Of a stretch of DNA of 64,000 bases, positions 9,844 through 18,919 are shown in pieces (position 1 is the stretch's first letter; every line of letters starts with the position of its first letter). The notes beneath the pieces are model-generated. The model saw only the letters and a program-made list of their open reading frames with translations, had not been told where the DNA came from and made no database searches. Position numbers and translations under genes: made by a program. This stretch comes from Pseudooceanicola atlanticus (lineage in GTDB: Bacteria; Pseudomonadota; Alphaproteobacteria; Rhodobacterales; Rhodobacteraceae): contig NZ_AQQX01000003.1 of NCBI RefSeq assembly GCF_000768315.1, positions 496,001-560,000 on the forward strand. Direction: 5' to 3'.

Positions 9844-10979
9844 CCCGGCTGCCGCTCCTCCTGCTCGCGCTTGCGGGCCCCGCGATTGCCCAGGACGACA
9901 GCGCACGCCCCGGCCCCGTGCTCGAGGCCTATGTCGACGGGCTGATCGAGGCCCGCGACATCCGCATCGGCGCCGCCGAACGCACCGGCCCGTCCCCCGT
10001 CCCGTGGAGCGACGAGATCAGCGTGCCCGGCTCCGACTATATCCGCCTGCACCTGCGCGTCGAAGGCCCGCCCTTCCCGCCGGATGCCACCCTGCGCCTG
10101 CTGGGCGCGCTGGATCAGGACGTGGCGATCCCGCTCGACCGGGTCGGCCCCGATGGCATGTGGAGCGACCTGATGCCCTTCGGTCGCGCCCGCATCGCGC
10201 TGGTCGCGCCCACGCCCATCGACCCTCAAAGCACGCTCTTCATCGACCAGCTGATGATGCAAAGCACCAAGATCACGCCCTATTCCGTGCATGGCATCAA
10301 CCAGCTGACACCGATCAACGATGCCGCAGTCCCGGCCGACCTGCGCGCACTTGGCGCGCCCGTGGCCTTCCTGTCCTTCATCGAAGGCGGCTTTGCCCGC
10401 ACCTGTTCGGGCTTCCTGATAGGTCCCGACCGGCTGATGACCAACGAACATTGCATCAACAGCGCCGCAACCTGCGCCTCGATGACCGCCGTTTTCGGCT
10501 ATGAATTCGATACTGAGGGACGGCTTGGCATGGGGCCGCAGCTGCGCTGTCGCGATTTCGAAGCGGCGCAGGTGAACGTCACGCTCGATGCCAGCGTCGT
10601 CACCCTGACCGGCGCGCCCGGCCCCGAATACGGCCAGGTCGACCTCGCCATGCTCGGCGACGCTGCCGATGGCCCGATGGTGGTGATCCAGCATCCCGGC
10701 CCGCAGCCCAAGCAGATCTCATTTCTCGATTGCGACGCGGGCGAGACGCGGATCGCCGGCCGCGGGCCCGAGACGGACTTCACCCATACCTGCGACACTG
10801 CCGGCGGGTCGTCCGGCGCGCCGATCTTCGATGTCAGCGGACGGTTGGTCGGCCTGCATCATTTCGGGTTCCAGGATGGCGAGGCCTGGGACAGCAATCG
10901 CGGCGTCCATGCCGACCGCATCCAGGACTGGCTAAGCCCCGACACCACGGCCTACCCCGCCGAAACCCCACCGGAGTGA
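9840..10979 (+). CDS. Secreted trypsin-like serine protease
   Basis: A 379-residue precursor starting at the ATG that overlaps the subtilase TGA (ATGA). The signal peptide MTRLPLLLLALAGPAIAQ is clear. The chymotrypsin-fold triad is His204 in LMTNEHCI, Asp268 in QVDLAML and Ser325 in GGSSGAPIFD. Several cysteines flank the His and Ser sites, fitting a disulfide-bonded exported protease. The 180 residues before the protease domain contain a beta-rich region (SDYIRLHLRVEGPPFP) possibly for binding. It is the last gene of the peroxidase/protease unit and converges on the MATE gene across only 16 bases with no obvious terminator. Confidence 0.9.
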   Translation: MTRLPLLLLALAGPAIAQDDSARPGPVLEAYVDGLIEARDIRIGAAERTGPSPVPWSDEISVPGSDYIRLHLRVEGPPFPPDATLRLLGALDQDVAIPLDRVGPDGMWSDLMPFGRARIALVAPTPIDPQSTLFIDQLMMQSTKITPYSVHGINQLTPINDAAVPADLRALGAPVAFLSFIEGGFARTCSGFLIGPDRLMTNEHCINSAATCASMTAVFGYEFDTEGRLGMGPQLRCRDFEAAQVNVTLDASVVTLTGAPGPEYGQVDLAMLGDAADGPMVVIQHPGPQPKQISFLDCDAGETRIAGRGPETDFTHTCDTAGGSSGAPIFDVSGRLVGLHHFGFQDGEAWDSNRGVHADRIQDWLSPDTTAYPAETPPE

Positions 10980-10995
10980 CGCAGGGCGGAACCGC

Positions 10996-12315
10996 TCAGG
11001 CCTCCACCCGGTCCGCGTCCCGCTCCAGCCCGGGATACTTGATCGCCAGCGTCACGCCGCGCGCCGCGAACGAGATCAGCAGCGCCGCCCACAGCCCGTG
11101 ATTGCCCAGCCACGGCATCAACACCGCCAATGCGATGCCATAGATGACAAAGCTCACGGCCATCATGTTGCGCATGTCCACCGACCGCGCCGCCCCGATG
11201 AAGATGCCGTCCAGCATCCAGGACGCCACGCCGATGATCGGCGCCGCCACCATCCACGGCAGATAGGCCCGCGCTGCCTGCTGCACCGGTTCGGATTTCG
11301 CCATCAGGTCGATGATCATCCCGCCGGTCAGGGCAAAGACCACGGCCAGCACCACGCAGATGATCAGCCCCCACAGCCCCGTCAGCAGCGACCCGCGCCG
11401 CAGCGCAGCCCGGTCGCCGCGCCCCAGGGCCTGGCCCACGAAGGCCTCGGCGGCAAAGGCGAACCCGTCCAGCGCATAGGCGGTGATGAACAGGAACTGG
11501 ATCAGCACCTGGTTCGCCGCCAGTTGCACATCGCCGAAATCCGACCCGAAGAACATGAAGGACAGGAAGATCACCTGCAGCAGCATCGACCGGATCAGGA
11601 TGTCGCGATTGACCAGCGCCATCCGGGTCAGACGCACGCGGTCGAACACCCTCTCCCAGTCGCGCCAGGCGGGCACGCGAAACGCCGCGCGGCAATACCA
11701 CAGGCCCAGGGCCACGCCGCATAGCTCGGAAATCACAGTCGCCACGGCCACGCCGCGCACGCCCCAGTCGAAGCCCAGCACGAACAGCACGTCGAGCCCC
11801 ATGTTCATGCCGTTCATCACCACCTGGATGCCCAGAACGGCCCGGGTCCGTTCCTGCGCGATCAGCCAGCCAGTGATCCCGTAGATGGCAATCGCCGCCG
11901 GGGCCGACCAGATGCGGATCGCCATGTATTGCCGCGCCAGCCCCTCGACCTCGTCACTGGCGGGCGAGATGCGGAAGGCGCCCCAGAAGATCGGCCATTG
12001 CAGCACGATCAGCGCCAGCCCCCCGGCCAGCCCGACCATCAGCGCGCGGGTCAGCAGCGCGGCGACCTCGGCGGTTTCGCCCCGGCCCACGGCATTGGCG
12101 GTCAGGCCCGTCGTGCCCATCCGCAGGAAGCCGAAGATCCAGTAGATCGCCGTCAGGGTGACGCCGCCGATCCCCACGGCCCCGATCGGGGCCGCCGCAC
12201 CCATCTGGCCGACCACGCCGGTATCGACGGCGGCCAGCAGCGGCACGGTGGCGTTGGACAGCACGATCGGCAGGGCGATCTGCAGCACCCGCCGGTGGGT
12301 GATCGGGTCCGCCAT
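10996..12315 (-). CDS. MATE family efflux transporter (DinF-like)
   Basis: A 439-residue integral membrane protein with about twelve hydrophobic segments. The N-terminal half has the MATE pattern ALPIVLSNATVPLLAAVDTGVVG, then GTTGLTANAVGRGE, and the second half repeats the fold (ANQVLIQFLFITAYALDGFAFAAE, FVGQALGRGDR). MATE proteins export cationic drugs and metabolites in exchange for H+ or Na+; the DinF branch fits best. The thioesterase gene lies nine bases upstream on the same strand, so it is probably the last gene of a three-gene unit. The substrate cannot be read from sequence. Confidence 0.93.
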   Translation of the reverse strand: MADPITHRRVLQIALPIVLSNATVPLLAAVDTGVVGQMGAAAPIGAVGIGGVTLTAIYWIFGFLRMGTTGLTANAVGRGETAEVAALLTRALMVGLAGGLALIVLQWPIFWGAFRISPASDEVEGLARQYMAIRIWSAPAAIAIYGITGWLIAQERTRAVLGIQVVMNGMNMGLDVLFVLGFDWGVRGVAVATVISELCGVALGLWYCRAAFRVPAWRDWERVFDRVRLTRMALVNRDILIRSMLLQVIFLSFMFFGSDFGDVQLAANQVLIQFLFITAYALDGFAFAAEAFVGQALGRGDRAALRRGSLLTGLWGLIICVVLAVVFALTGGMIIDLMAKSEPVQQAARAYLPWMVAAPIIGVASWMLDGIFIGAARSVDMRNMMAVSFVIYGIALAVLMPWLGNHGLWAALLISFAARGVTLAIKYPGLERDADRVEA

Positions 12316-12324
12316 GTGCGCCTG

Positions 12325-12846
12325 TTACCCCGACGACCGGTCGGGCATCAGGAAATGCCCTGTCGCCTGGGCGAAGGGACGGTCGCGATTATCCTGCCAG
12401 GCCTCCACCCGGACCGAGGCATAGCGCCGCCCGGATCGCGTGATTTCGGCCCGGGCATAGGCGTCGCGCGGCAGGCCGGACCGCAGGTAATCGACGGTCA
12501 GGTCGATCGTCTTGGGCCATTTCGGCTGTGCCTGGCGCACCAGGTCGGCCGGATCGTTGTCGCCGTTCTCGATCTCGTCCCAGATCATCGACCAGCCCAG
12601 CCCGACAATCGCCGTCGTCTCGAGAAAGCCCGAGGTCACCCCGCCATGCAGCGCCGGCAACAACGGATTGCCGATCAGCTCTTCCTTGAAGGGCAGCACC
12701 GCGGTCAGCTCGTCACCGCGCCGTTCGAACTGGATGCCGAGGAACCGGATATAGGGAATGCCGTCGACCAGCGCCTTCAGCGCCGCATCCCGCCGTTGCT
12801 TGATGACCTGCACCGGCTCCGGCCGCTTGTTGCCCGCCCCGCTCAT
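12325..12846 (-). CDS. PaaI-type hotdog thioesterase
   Basis: A 173-residue hotdog-fold protein. The core FLGIQFERRGDELTAVLPF, NPLLPALHGGVTSGFLETTA and TIDLTVDYLRSGLPRDAYARAEI matches acyl-CoA thioesterases of the PaaI/4HBT_2 family, with the HGG motif and following acidic residue at the active-site helix. It overlaps the next thioesterase upstream by four bases, so the two are coupled and may form a heterodimer or act on different acyl-CoAs. The location beside a fatty-acid oxidation cluster suggests CoA release or housekeeping of dead-end acyl-CoAs. Confidence 0.88.
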   Translation of the reverse strand: MSGAGNKRPEPVQVIKQRRDAALKALVDGIPYIRFLGIQFERRGDELTAVLPFKEELIGNPLLPALHGGVTSGFLETTAIVGLGWSMIWDEIENGDNDPADLVRQAQPKWPKTIDLTVDYLRSGLPRDAYARAEITRSGRRYASVRVEAWQDNRDRPFAQATGHFLMPDRSSG

Positions 12847-13316
12847 GGCCGCGCCTGGAAGGTAAAGGCCCCGGTGGCCGAGGCCACGGGCCGGTCGTCG
12901 TCATCGTCCAGCGCCACCGCCCGCACGAAAGCGACCGAGCGTGTCACCTGGTAGCATTCCGCCCGCGCCCGCACCGATTGTCCGGGCGTCGCCGGGCGCA
13001 TGTAGTCGATCCGCAGATCCAGCGTCGCCGTGCCACCCGCGCTGCGCGGATGCGAAATCACCGACGCCCCGCAGGTCGTGTCCAGCAAGGCCGACACCGC
13101 GCCCCCGGCCAGCACACCGGTCGCGGGATCGCCGATCAGCTTTTCGGAATAGGGCAAGGTGAACTCCGCCCTGCCCTGGCCGACGGACCCGGGCTCCAGC
13201 CCAAGCGCCTTGGCATGGGGCAGCGCATCCATGAATTGCCGGGTCAGCCGGTCATTGTCTTCCGGGCTGCGGGGCTTGGACGGATCTGGGGGGATGGCAG
13301 TGCTGTCGTCGGTCAT
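12843..13316 (-). CDS. PaaI-type hotdog thioesterase (second copy)
   Basis: A 157-residue hotdog protein (KALGLEPGSVGQGRAEFTLPY, GVLAGGAVSALLDTTCGASVIS, TLDLRIDYMRPATPGQSVRARAE). The start at 13316 is preferred because GGGGAAAGGG lies upstream at a suitable distance; a GTG/ATG extension to 13358 has no such site. It is paralogous to the downstream thioesterase and coupled to it by a four-base overlap. The gene is divergent from the first MerR regulator, with a 15-base inverted repeat between them that could control both. Confidence 0.87.
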   Translation of the reverse strand: MTDDSTAIPPDPSKPRSPEDNDRLTRQFMDALPHAKALGLEPGSVGQGRAEFTLPYSEKLIGDPATGVLAGGAVSALLDTTCGASVISHPRSAGGTATLDLRIDYMRPATPGQSVRARAECYQVTRSVAFVRAVALDDDDDRPVASATGAFTFQARP

Positions 13317-13403
13317 TCTTGAACCCTTTCCCCGGCATATGACCGGCATTCCCGCCAAGGGGCAAGTCTTGCACCTGCTTGCCCTTGCAGATCGTCGTGG
13401 CTC

Positions 13404-13418
13404 GGGTCAAAATGACCC
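13404..13418. promoter_or_regulatory. 15-bp inverted repeat between thioesterase and MerR genes
   Basis: GGGTCAAAATGACCC is a perfect inverted repeat (6-bp arms, 3-bp centre) placed between two divergent genes, 88 bases from the thioesterase start and 54 from the MerR start. The position suits an operator. The binding protein is unknown; autoregulation by the adjacent MerR protein is one possibility. Confidence 0.4.
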
Positions 13419-13471
13419 TGCGTCACATTGGGGCGCGACTTGCTGGGCAACAAGGTCGGAGCAGCCGTTGA

Positions 13472-13885
13472 ATGAGTGAAACACGCCTGAGTTTCAAGGA
13501 GATGTGCGCCAGGTTCGAGGTGACCCCACGCACCCTTCGCTATTACGAGTATATCGAGCTTCTGCACCCCGAACGCGAAGGCCGGTCCCGGTTCTACTCG
13601 GCCCGCGACTGCGCCCGGATGAAGCTGATCCTGCGCGGCAGAAAATACGGTTTTCCACTTGAAAACATCCGCCAATGGCTCGACCTCTATGACGAGGAAG
13701 GCTCTGCCGCCCAGATGCAAAGCTGGGTGGAAAACGCCGACACCCAACTGGCCGAACTGCGCGAGCAGCGCGACCAGATCGATGAAACCATCGCGGAGCT
13801 TCAGGCGTTGCGCGATCGCACCGCGGCCAGCCTCGCCGCCTATGACGAATCAACCGAGGCCGTGCAGGACATCGTCGAGGACTGA
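13472..13885 (+). CDS. MerR family transcriptional regulator (copy 1)
   Basis: A 137-residue regulator. The winged-helix DNA-binding part is FKEMCARFEVTPRTLRYYEYIELLHPEREG (about 6-35), followed by RDCARMKLILRGRKYGFPLENIRQWLDLYD, and then a coiled-coil dimer helix (about 80-135). It has no cysteine metal-binding loop, so it is not a metal sensor and belongs to the short MerR group that controls acyl-CoA metabolism (LiuR-like) in proteobacteria. It is a paralogue of the next gene, sharing TPRTLR(Y/F)YE and LKLILRG. Its target is probably the adjacent fad genes (inference from position). Confidence 0.9.
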   Translation: MSETRLSFKEMCARFEVTPRTLRYYEYIELLHPEREGRSRFYSARDCARMKLILRGRKYGFPLENIRQWLDLYDEEGSAAQMQSWVENADTQLAELREQRDQIDETIAELQALRDRTAASLAAYDESTEAVQDIVED

Positions 13886-14013
13886 CCTGCCCCGGCGTCA
13901 CCCCTGCCCCGCAAATGCCTGACCCAAGGGCATGCGGCTGACTATGAAAATTTCGCGAAACCCGGACGAATTTGGCTGATCTTACGTCAACTTGGAAATG
14001 ACGCGACGTTTGG

Positions 14014-14030
14014 CTTACGTTAACGTCAAT
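14014..14030. promoter_or_regulatory. Palindromic operator candidate (ACGTTAACGT core)
   Basis: CTTACGTTAACGTCAAT holds a perfect 10-bp palindrome ACGTTAACGT with near-symmetric flanks, about 65 bases before the second MerR gene. A related half-site CTTACGTCAAC lies at 13981-13991, 33 bases upstream. The pattern is close to published LiuR-type MerR operators in other proteobacteria (from memory, not compared here). Autoregulation by one or both MerR proteins and control of the fad genes is inferred. Confidence 0.55.
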
Positions 14031-14095
14031 CAGTGTTGTAAACAGAGACAGGTTCTGTTTTTGACCGTCCGATCAAAATTCATGGATGTGACGAG

Positions 14096-14500
14096 ATGGA
14101 AAACGAGCGACAGATGACCATCCGCGAGATGTGCGACGCGTATGACGTGACCCCGCGCACCCTGCGGTTCTACGAAGCGAAGGAGCTTTTGTTTCCGATC
14201 CGCGAAGGCCAGAAGCGCCTGTTCACGCGGCGTGACCGGGCCCGGCTCAAGCTGATCCTGCGCGGCAAGCGCTTCGGCTTCAGCCTGGAAGAGATCCGCC
14301 AGCTACTGGATCTCTACGACATGGGCGATCAGCAGCACACCCAGCTGGTGAAGACCTACGAGATCGCCCAGGAACGCCTCGCGGAAATGGAAAGCCGTCG
14401 GGATGAGCTGAACGCAGCCATCGACGACCTGAAGCAACAGATGGACTGGGGCGCGCAGATGATCGCCTCGTTCGAAGACGACAAGACCGCGGCCGAGTGA
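14096..14500 (+). CDS. MerR family transcriptional regulator (copy 2)
   Basis: A 134-residue MerR regulator with HTH IREMCDAYDVTPRTLRFYEAKELLFPIREGQ (about 9-40), RDRARLKLILRGKRFGFSLEEIRQLLDLYD and a C-terminal coiled coil rich in Glu, Arg and Gln. There is no metal-binding cysteine cluster. It resembles the preceding MerR protein closely, which suggests a tandem duplication with divergence of the effector end. It lies 42 bases before the acyl-CoA dehydrogenase on the same strand and behind a strong palindrome, so it is the best candidate to control the operon. Confidence 0.9.
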   Translation: MENERQMTIREMCDAYDVTPRTLRFYEAKELLFPIREGQKRLFTRRDRARLKLILRGKRFGFSLEEIRQLLDLYDMGDQQHTQLVKTYEIAQERLAEMESRRDELNAAIDDLKQQMDWGAQMIASFEDDKTAAE

Positions 14501-14542
14501 TCCAGAACACGATCCCGACCGCTCAACGTTAGGGAGAGAGCA

Positions 14543-16321
14543 ATGCCGACCTACACCGCACCTGTCAAAGACATGCAGTTCGTCATCCACGAGGTCCTCA
14601 AGGCCTCCGAGCAGGATATCCCCGGCTATGACGAGCTGGACCGCGATTTCACCGCCGCGATCCTCGACGAGGCCGGCAAGATCTCGTCCGAGGTCATCGC
14701 CCCCCTCAACGTGGTCGGCGACCAGGAAGGCGTGACGCTGGAAAACGGTGTCGTGCGCACCCCGAAAGGCTTCAAGGATGCCTTCGACCAGCTGCGCGAA
14801 GGCGGCTGGACCGGCCTCGATTGCGATCCCGAATATGGCGGTCAGGGCATGCCCTACATCCTCGCCACCGCGACCGGAGAGATGTTCTCGGCCGCGAACA
14901 TGGCCTTCATGATGTATCCCGGCCTGACCCACGGTGCCTATTCCGCGATCCATGCCCACGGCTCGGACGAGCAGAAGCAGACCTACCTGCCCAAGATGGT
15001 CTCCTGCGAATGGACCGGCACCATGAACCTGACGGAACCGCATTGCGGCACCGATCTGGGCCTGATGCGCACCAAGGCCGAACCGCAGGACGACGGCACG
15101 TACAAGATCACCGGCCAGAAGATCTTCATCTCCGCCGGTGACCACGACATGTCCGACAACGTGATCCACCTGGTGCTGGCCAAGATCCCCGGCGGCCCCG
15201 ATGGCATCAAGGGCGTGTCGCTGTTCATCGTGCCCAAGTTCATCGTCAAGGACGACAACACCCCCGGCGAACGCAACTCCCTCTCGGTCGGCAAGATCGA
15301 AGAGAAGATGGGCATTCACGGCAACGCCACCTGCGTGATGAACTACGACGGCGCCACCGGCTACCTGCTGGGCGAGGAACACAAGGGCATGCGCGCCATG
15401 TTCACCATGATGAACGAGGCCCGGATGGGTGTCGGCATGCAGGGCCTGTCCCAGGCCGCCGTCGCCTATGAAAACGCGCTCGCCTATGCCAAGGACCGCC
15501 TGCAGGGCCGCGCCATCACCGGTGCCGAAAACCCCGATGGCCCGGCCGATCCGCTGATCGTGCATCCCGATATCCGCCGCTCGCTGATGGACCAGAAAAG
15601 CTTCGTCGAGGGCGCCCGCGCCTTCGGCATGTGGGGCGCCACGCTGATCGACCGCGCACACCGCAAGGGCGACAAGCAGGCCGAGGGGCTGATCTCTCTG
15701 ATGACCCCGGTCATCAAGGGCTTCTTCACCGACGAAGGCTACGACATGACCGTGCTGGCCCAGCAGGTCTATGGCGGTCACGGCTATATCGAGGAATGGG
15801 GCATGTCCCAGTTCACCCGCGACGCCCGGATCGCCATGATCTACGAAGGCGCCAACGGGGTGCAGGCACTCGACCTCGTGGGCCGGAAACTCGCCTCGGA
15901 CGGCGGCAAGCCCGCCATGGCCTTCTTCGAAGAGATCAAGACCTTCATCAAGGAAAATTCCGACGACGAAGACCTCAAGGCCGGCTTCCTCGACCCGCTC
16001 AAGACGGCGTCCAAACAGCTGCAGGAGGCCGCGATGTTCTTCATGCAGAACGGCATGAAGAACCCGAACGAGGCGCTGTCCGGGTCGTATGACTTCATGC
16101 ACCTCTTCGGCCATGTCTGCCTGGGCTACATGTGGGCGCGGATGGCCGTCGCCTCCAAGGCCGCCCTGGCCGCCGGCGCGGATGACCGCGACTTCTACGA
16201 AGCCAAGATCGCGACGGGCCGCTACTACATGGCCCGCCGCCTGCCCGCCTGTGCCATGCATGTCGCCCGGATCACCTCCGGTGCCGACCCCGTCATGGCG
16301 CTCGACGCGGCCAATTTCTGA
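14543..16321 (+). CDS. Large acyl-CoA dehydrogenase (FadE/DmdC-like, 592 residues)
   Basis: An FAD enzyme that makes the 2,3-double bond in acyl-CoA. At 592 residues it is longer than ordinary acyl-CoA dehydrogenases (about 380) and has the extra C-terminal domain of the long form that includes DmdC. Visible motifs are [35 protein letters not shown], a [10 protein letters not shown] block, [27 protein letters not shown] (catalytic region) and [23 protein letters not shown] is ahead of the ATG. Downstream thiolase and hydratase/dehydrogenase genes argue for fatty-acid beta-oxidation; methylmercaptopropionyl-CoA is an alternative substrate. Confidence 0.92.
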   Translation: MPTYTAPVKDMQFVIHEVLKASEQDIPGYDELDRDFTAAILDEAGKISSEVIAPLNVVGDQEGVTLENGVVRTPKGFKDAFDQLREGGWTGLDCDPEYGGQGMPYILATATGEMFSAANMAFMMYPGLTHGAYSAIHAHGSDEQKQTYLPKMVSCEWTGTMNLTEPHCGTDLGLMRTKAEPQDDGTYKITGQKIFISAGDHDMSDNVIHLVLAKIPGGPDGIKGVSLFIVPKFIVKDDNTPGERNSLSVGKIEEKMGIHGNATCVMNYDGATGYLLGEEHKGMRAMFTMMNEARMGVGMQGLSQAAVAYENALAYAKDRLQGRAITGAENPDGPADPLIVHPDIRRSLMDQKSFVEGARAFGMWGATLIDRAHRKGDKQAEGLISLMTPVIKGFFTDEGYDMTVLAQQVYGGHGYIEEWGMSQFTRDARIAMIYEGANGVQALDLVGRKLASDGGKPAMAFFEEIKTFIKENSDDEDLKAGFLDPLKTASKQLQEAAMFFMQNGMKNPNEALSGSYDFMHLFGHVCLGYMWARMAVASKAALAAGADDRDFYEAKIATGRYYMARRLPACAMHVARITSGADPVMALDAANF

Positions 16322-16444
16322 GCCGGGGATCAACCCCGCGCCATGTTCGGCCACGCGGCCGGCCAACAGGGGGCGAAACGCCTCCACTCACGGACCGGGA
16401 GCCCCCGTCGCACCTGACGCGGCGTTGCGGGCTTCCACAAGGCA

Positions 16445-16476
16445 CGGTGCCTGTGCAAGGGGTTGCACAGGCACCG
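16445..16476 (+). other. Strong intercistronic stem-loop after the acyl-CoA dehydrogenase
   Basis: CGGTGCCTGTGCAA (16445-16458) pairs perfectly with TTGCACAGGCACCG (16463-16476) across a GGGG loop: 14 base pairs without a mismatch. No U-run follows, and the small gene starts 36 bases later. This fits either a partial terminator or an mRNA-stabilising processing hairpin that sets different transcript levels for the dehydrogenase and the downstream genes, as known for other Rhodobacteraceae operons. Confidence 0.65.
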
Positions 16477-16511
16477 GATCGCCCCACAGATAGGGGCAAA
16501 GGGAGAGGTCC

Positions 16512-16724
16512 ATGCCAAAACGTTTCCGCCTGACCCGACGCTTCCCCGTCGCCATGACCGAGGACGGCTACCGCCGCCTGAAACGGTTCGCGCAGGAGGC
16601 CGGTCTGGACGAAGGCGAGGCACTCTCGTTCCTGTTCGAAAATTTCGACAGCGTCACCGACGAGGACAACCTCACCCACCGACTGCGCCTGTTCAATTCC
16701 GAGCTGGAGGATCGCAAGCGATGA
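16512..16724 (+). CDS. Small conserved hypothetical protein in the fad operon
   Basis: A 70-residue basic/acidic protein (MPKRFRLTRRFPVAMTEDGYRRLKRFA...). A good RBS (AAAGGGAGAGG) precedes the ATG. The stretch VAMTEDGYRRLKRFAQEAGL resembles the beta-strand/helix start of ribbon-helix-helix proteins, and GEALSFLFENFDSV would be the second helix. I do not recognise a named family. Its place between the acyl-CoA dehydrogenase and the GST gene, behind a strong hairpin, suggests a real operon member, perhaps a small regulator. Confidence 0.68.
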   Translation: MPKRFRLTRRFPVAMTEDGYRRLKRFAQEAGLDEGEALSFLFENFDSVTDEDNLTHRLRLFNSELEDRKR

Positions 16725-17041
16725 GGGTCGTACGCCACAATCCGGTCGTTGCACGGGTGGATAGGGTCCAACGCCTCCGGCGGGAGTATTTTTGGCAAGA
16801 TGAAGATGGATCAGCACGCCGATCCACCCCGGCGGCCCGTGACACGCGTCGCGCCATCCCGAACCAACCGGGGCTTCACCTTGCATACCCATCGGCTCTC
16901 CAGCCTGTGGCACGTGAGCAATCTAAGGCGATTAACCTTAATGCTTGATGAATCATCCCCCTTCATCTTGCCAGAAATACTCCACGGGGGTGCGGGGGTG
17001 TGAAACCCCCGCTGTCGGAACGGTCCAAGGGAGGACGGGAC
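16725..17041. other. Gene-free segment holding an inverted repeat pair
   Basis: The 317 bases between the small gene and the GST gene show no convincing coding sequence. They carry the 23-base repeat at 16783-16805 and its inverted copy at 16961-16983, an AT-rich centre (about 16915-16950, with TTAACCTTAA), and the GST ribosome binding site AAGGGAGGACGGGAC just before 17042. Confidence 0.6.
16783..16983. repeat. Inverted pair of a 23-bp intergenic repeat
   Basis: GGAGTATTTTTGGCAAGATG plus AAG (16783-16805) recurs as its reverse complement at 16961-16983 with one mismatch, enclosing 155 bases. Both copies are flanked on the outer side by G/C-rich runs (cctccggcg and cccccgtg). Very similar GGAGTATTT...AAGATGAAG strings are, from memory, frequent in Rhodobacteraceae intergenic DNA. 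The arrangement could be a miniature mobile or REP-like unit, or a long transcript hairpin. Confidence 0.7.
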
Positions 17042-17677
17042 ATGATCAAACTTTACTGCTTCGGAGAAAGCGGCAATGCCTACAAGGCCGCCCTGCCCCT
17101 CGAATTGTCGGGCCTCGAGTGGGAGGCCGAGAAGGTCGACTTCTTCGGCGGCCAGGCGCGCAGCCCGGAATACCAGGCGATGAACGTGATGGGCGAGGTG
17201 CCGGTGCTGGTCGATGGCGACCTGACGCTCAGCCAGTCCGGCGTCATCCAGATGTACATCACCGAGAAATCGGGCAAATTCGGCGGCTCCAGCCGCGAGG
17301 AAAACCGCGAGATCACGCGCTGGATGTTCTGGGACAATCACAAGATGTCCTCGCAATGCGGCACCCAGCGGTTCCTGATGAACTTCCTGCCCGAGGAAAA
17401 GCGCCCGCAGGAGGTCATCGCCTTCAATGCAGGCCGCCTCAAGGCCGCGTTCAAGACGCTCGATACCGCGCTCGAAGGCCGCAACTGGCTTGTCGGCGAC
17501 GGCGTCAGCCACGCCGATTTCTCCTGCTGCAGCTACCTTTTCTACCCCGAACCCTTCGGCTTCGACCGCAAGGACTGGGGCAATATCGACCGCTGGCTCT
17601 CGAATATCGAAGGGCTGGACGGCTGGAAACACCCCTATGACTTGATGCCCGGTCGGCCTTCCGACCGCGGCCTGTAA
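17042..17677 (+). CDS. Glutathione S-transferase family protein
   Basis: A 211-residue protein with an N-terminal thioredoxin-fold domain (MIKLYCFGESGNAYKAALPL; about 1-75, containing GEVPVLVDGDLTLSQSGVIQMYI with the GSH-contacting VP and QS residues) and an all-helical C-terminal domain (about 85-205). The start at 17042 follows AAGGGAGGACGGGAC; the upstream in-frame ATG at 17000 has no comparable site. It sits between the acyl-CoA dehydrogenase and the thiolase. A role in detoxifying electrophilic enoyl products is plausible but not shown. Confidence 0.9.
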   Translation: MIKLYCFGESGNAYKAALPLELSGLEWEAEKVDFFGGQARSPEYQAMNVMGEVPVLVDGDLTLSQSGVIQMYITEKSGKFGGSSREENREITRWMFWDNHKMSSQCGTQRFLMNFLPEEKRPQEVIAFNAGRLKAAFKTLDTALEGRNWLVGDGVSHADFSCCSYLFYPEPFGFDRKDWGNIDRWLSNIEGLDGWKHPYDLMPGRPSDRGL

Positions 17678-17693
17678 TCCCAAGGAGGCAGAC

Positions 17694-18905
<1,212 letters not shown>

Positions 18906-18919
18906 GGGAGACGGAACAG

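Noticed and set aside
7939-9906. A 655-codon minus-strand open frame under the subtilase
   Set aside because: Sequence is a Gly/Arg/His-rich antisense shadow without motifs; the subtilase triad on the other strand is intact.
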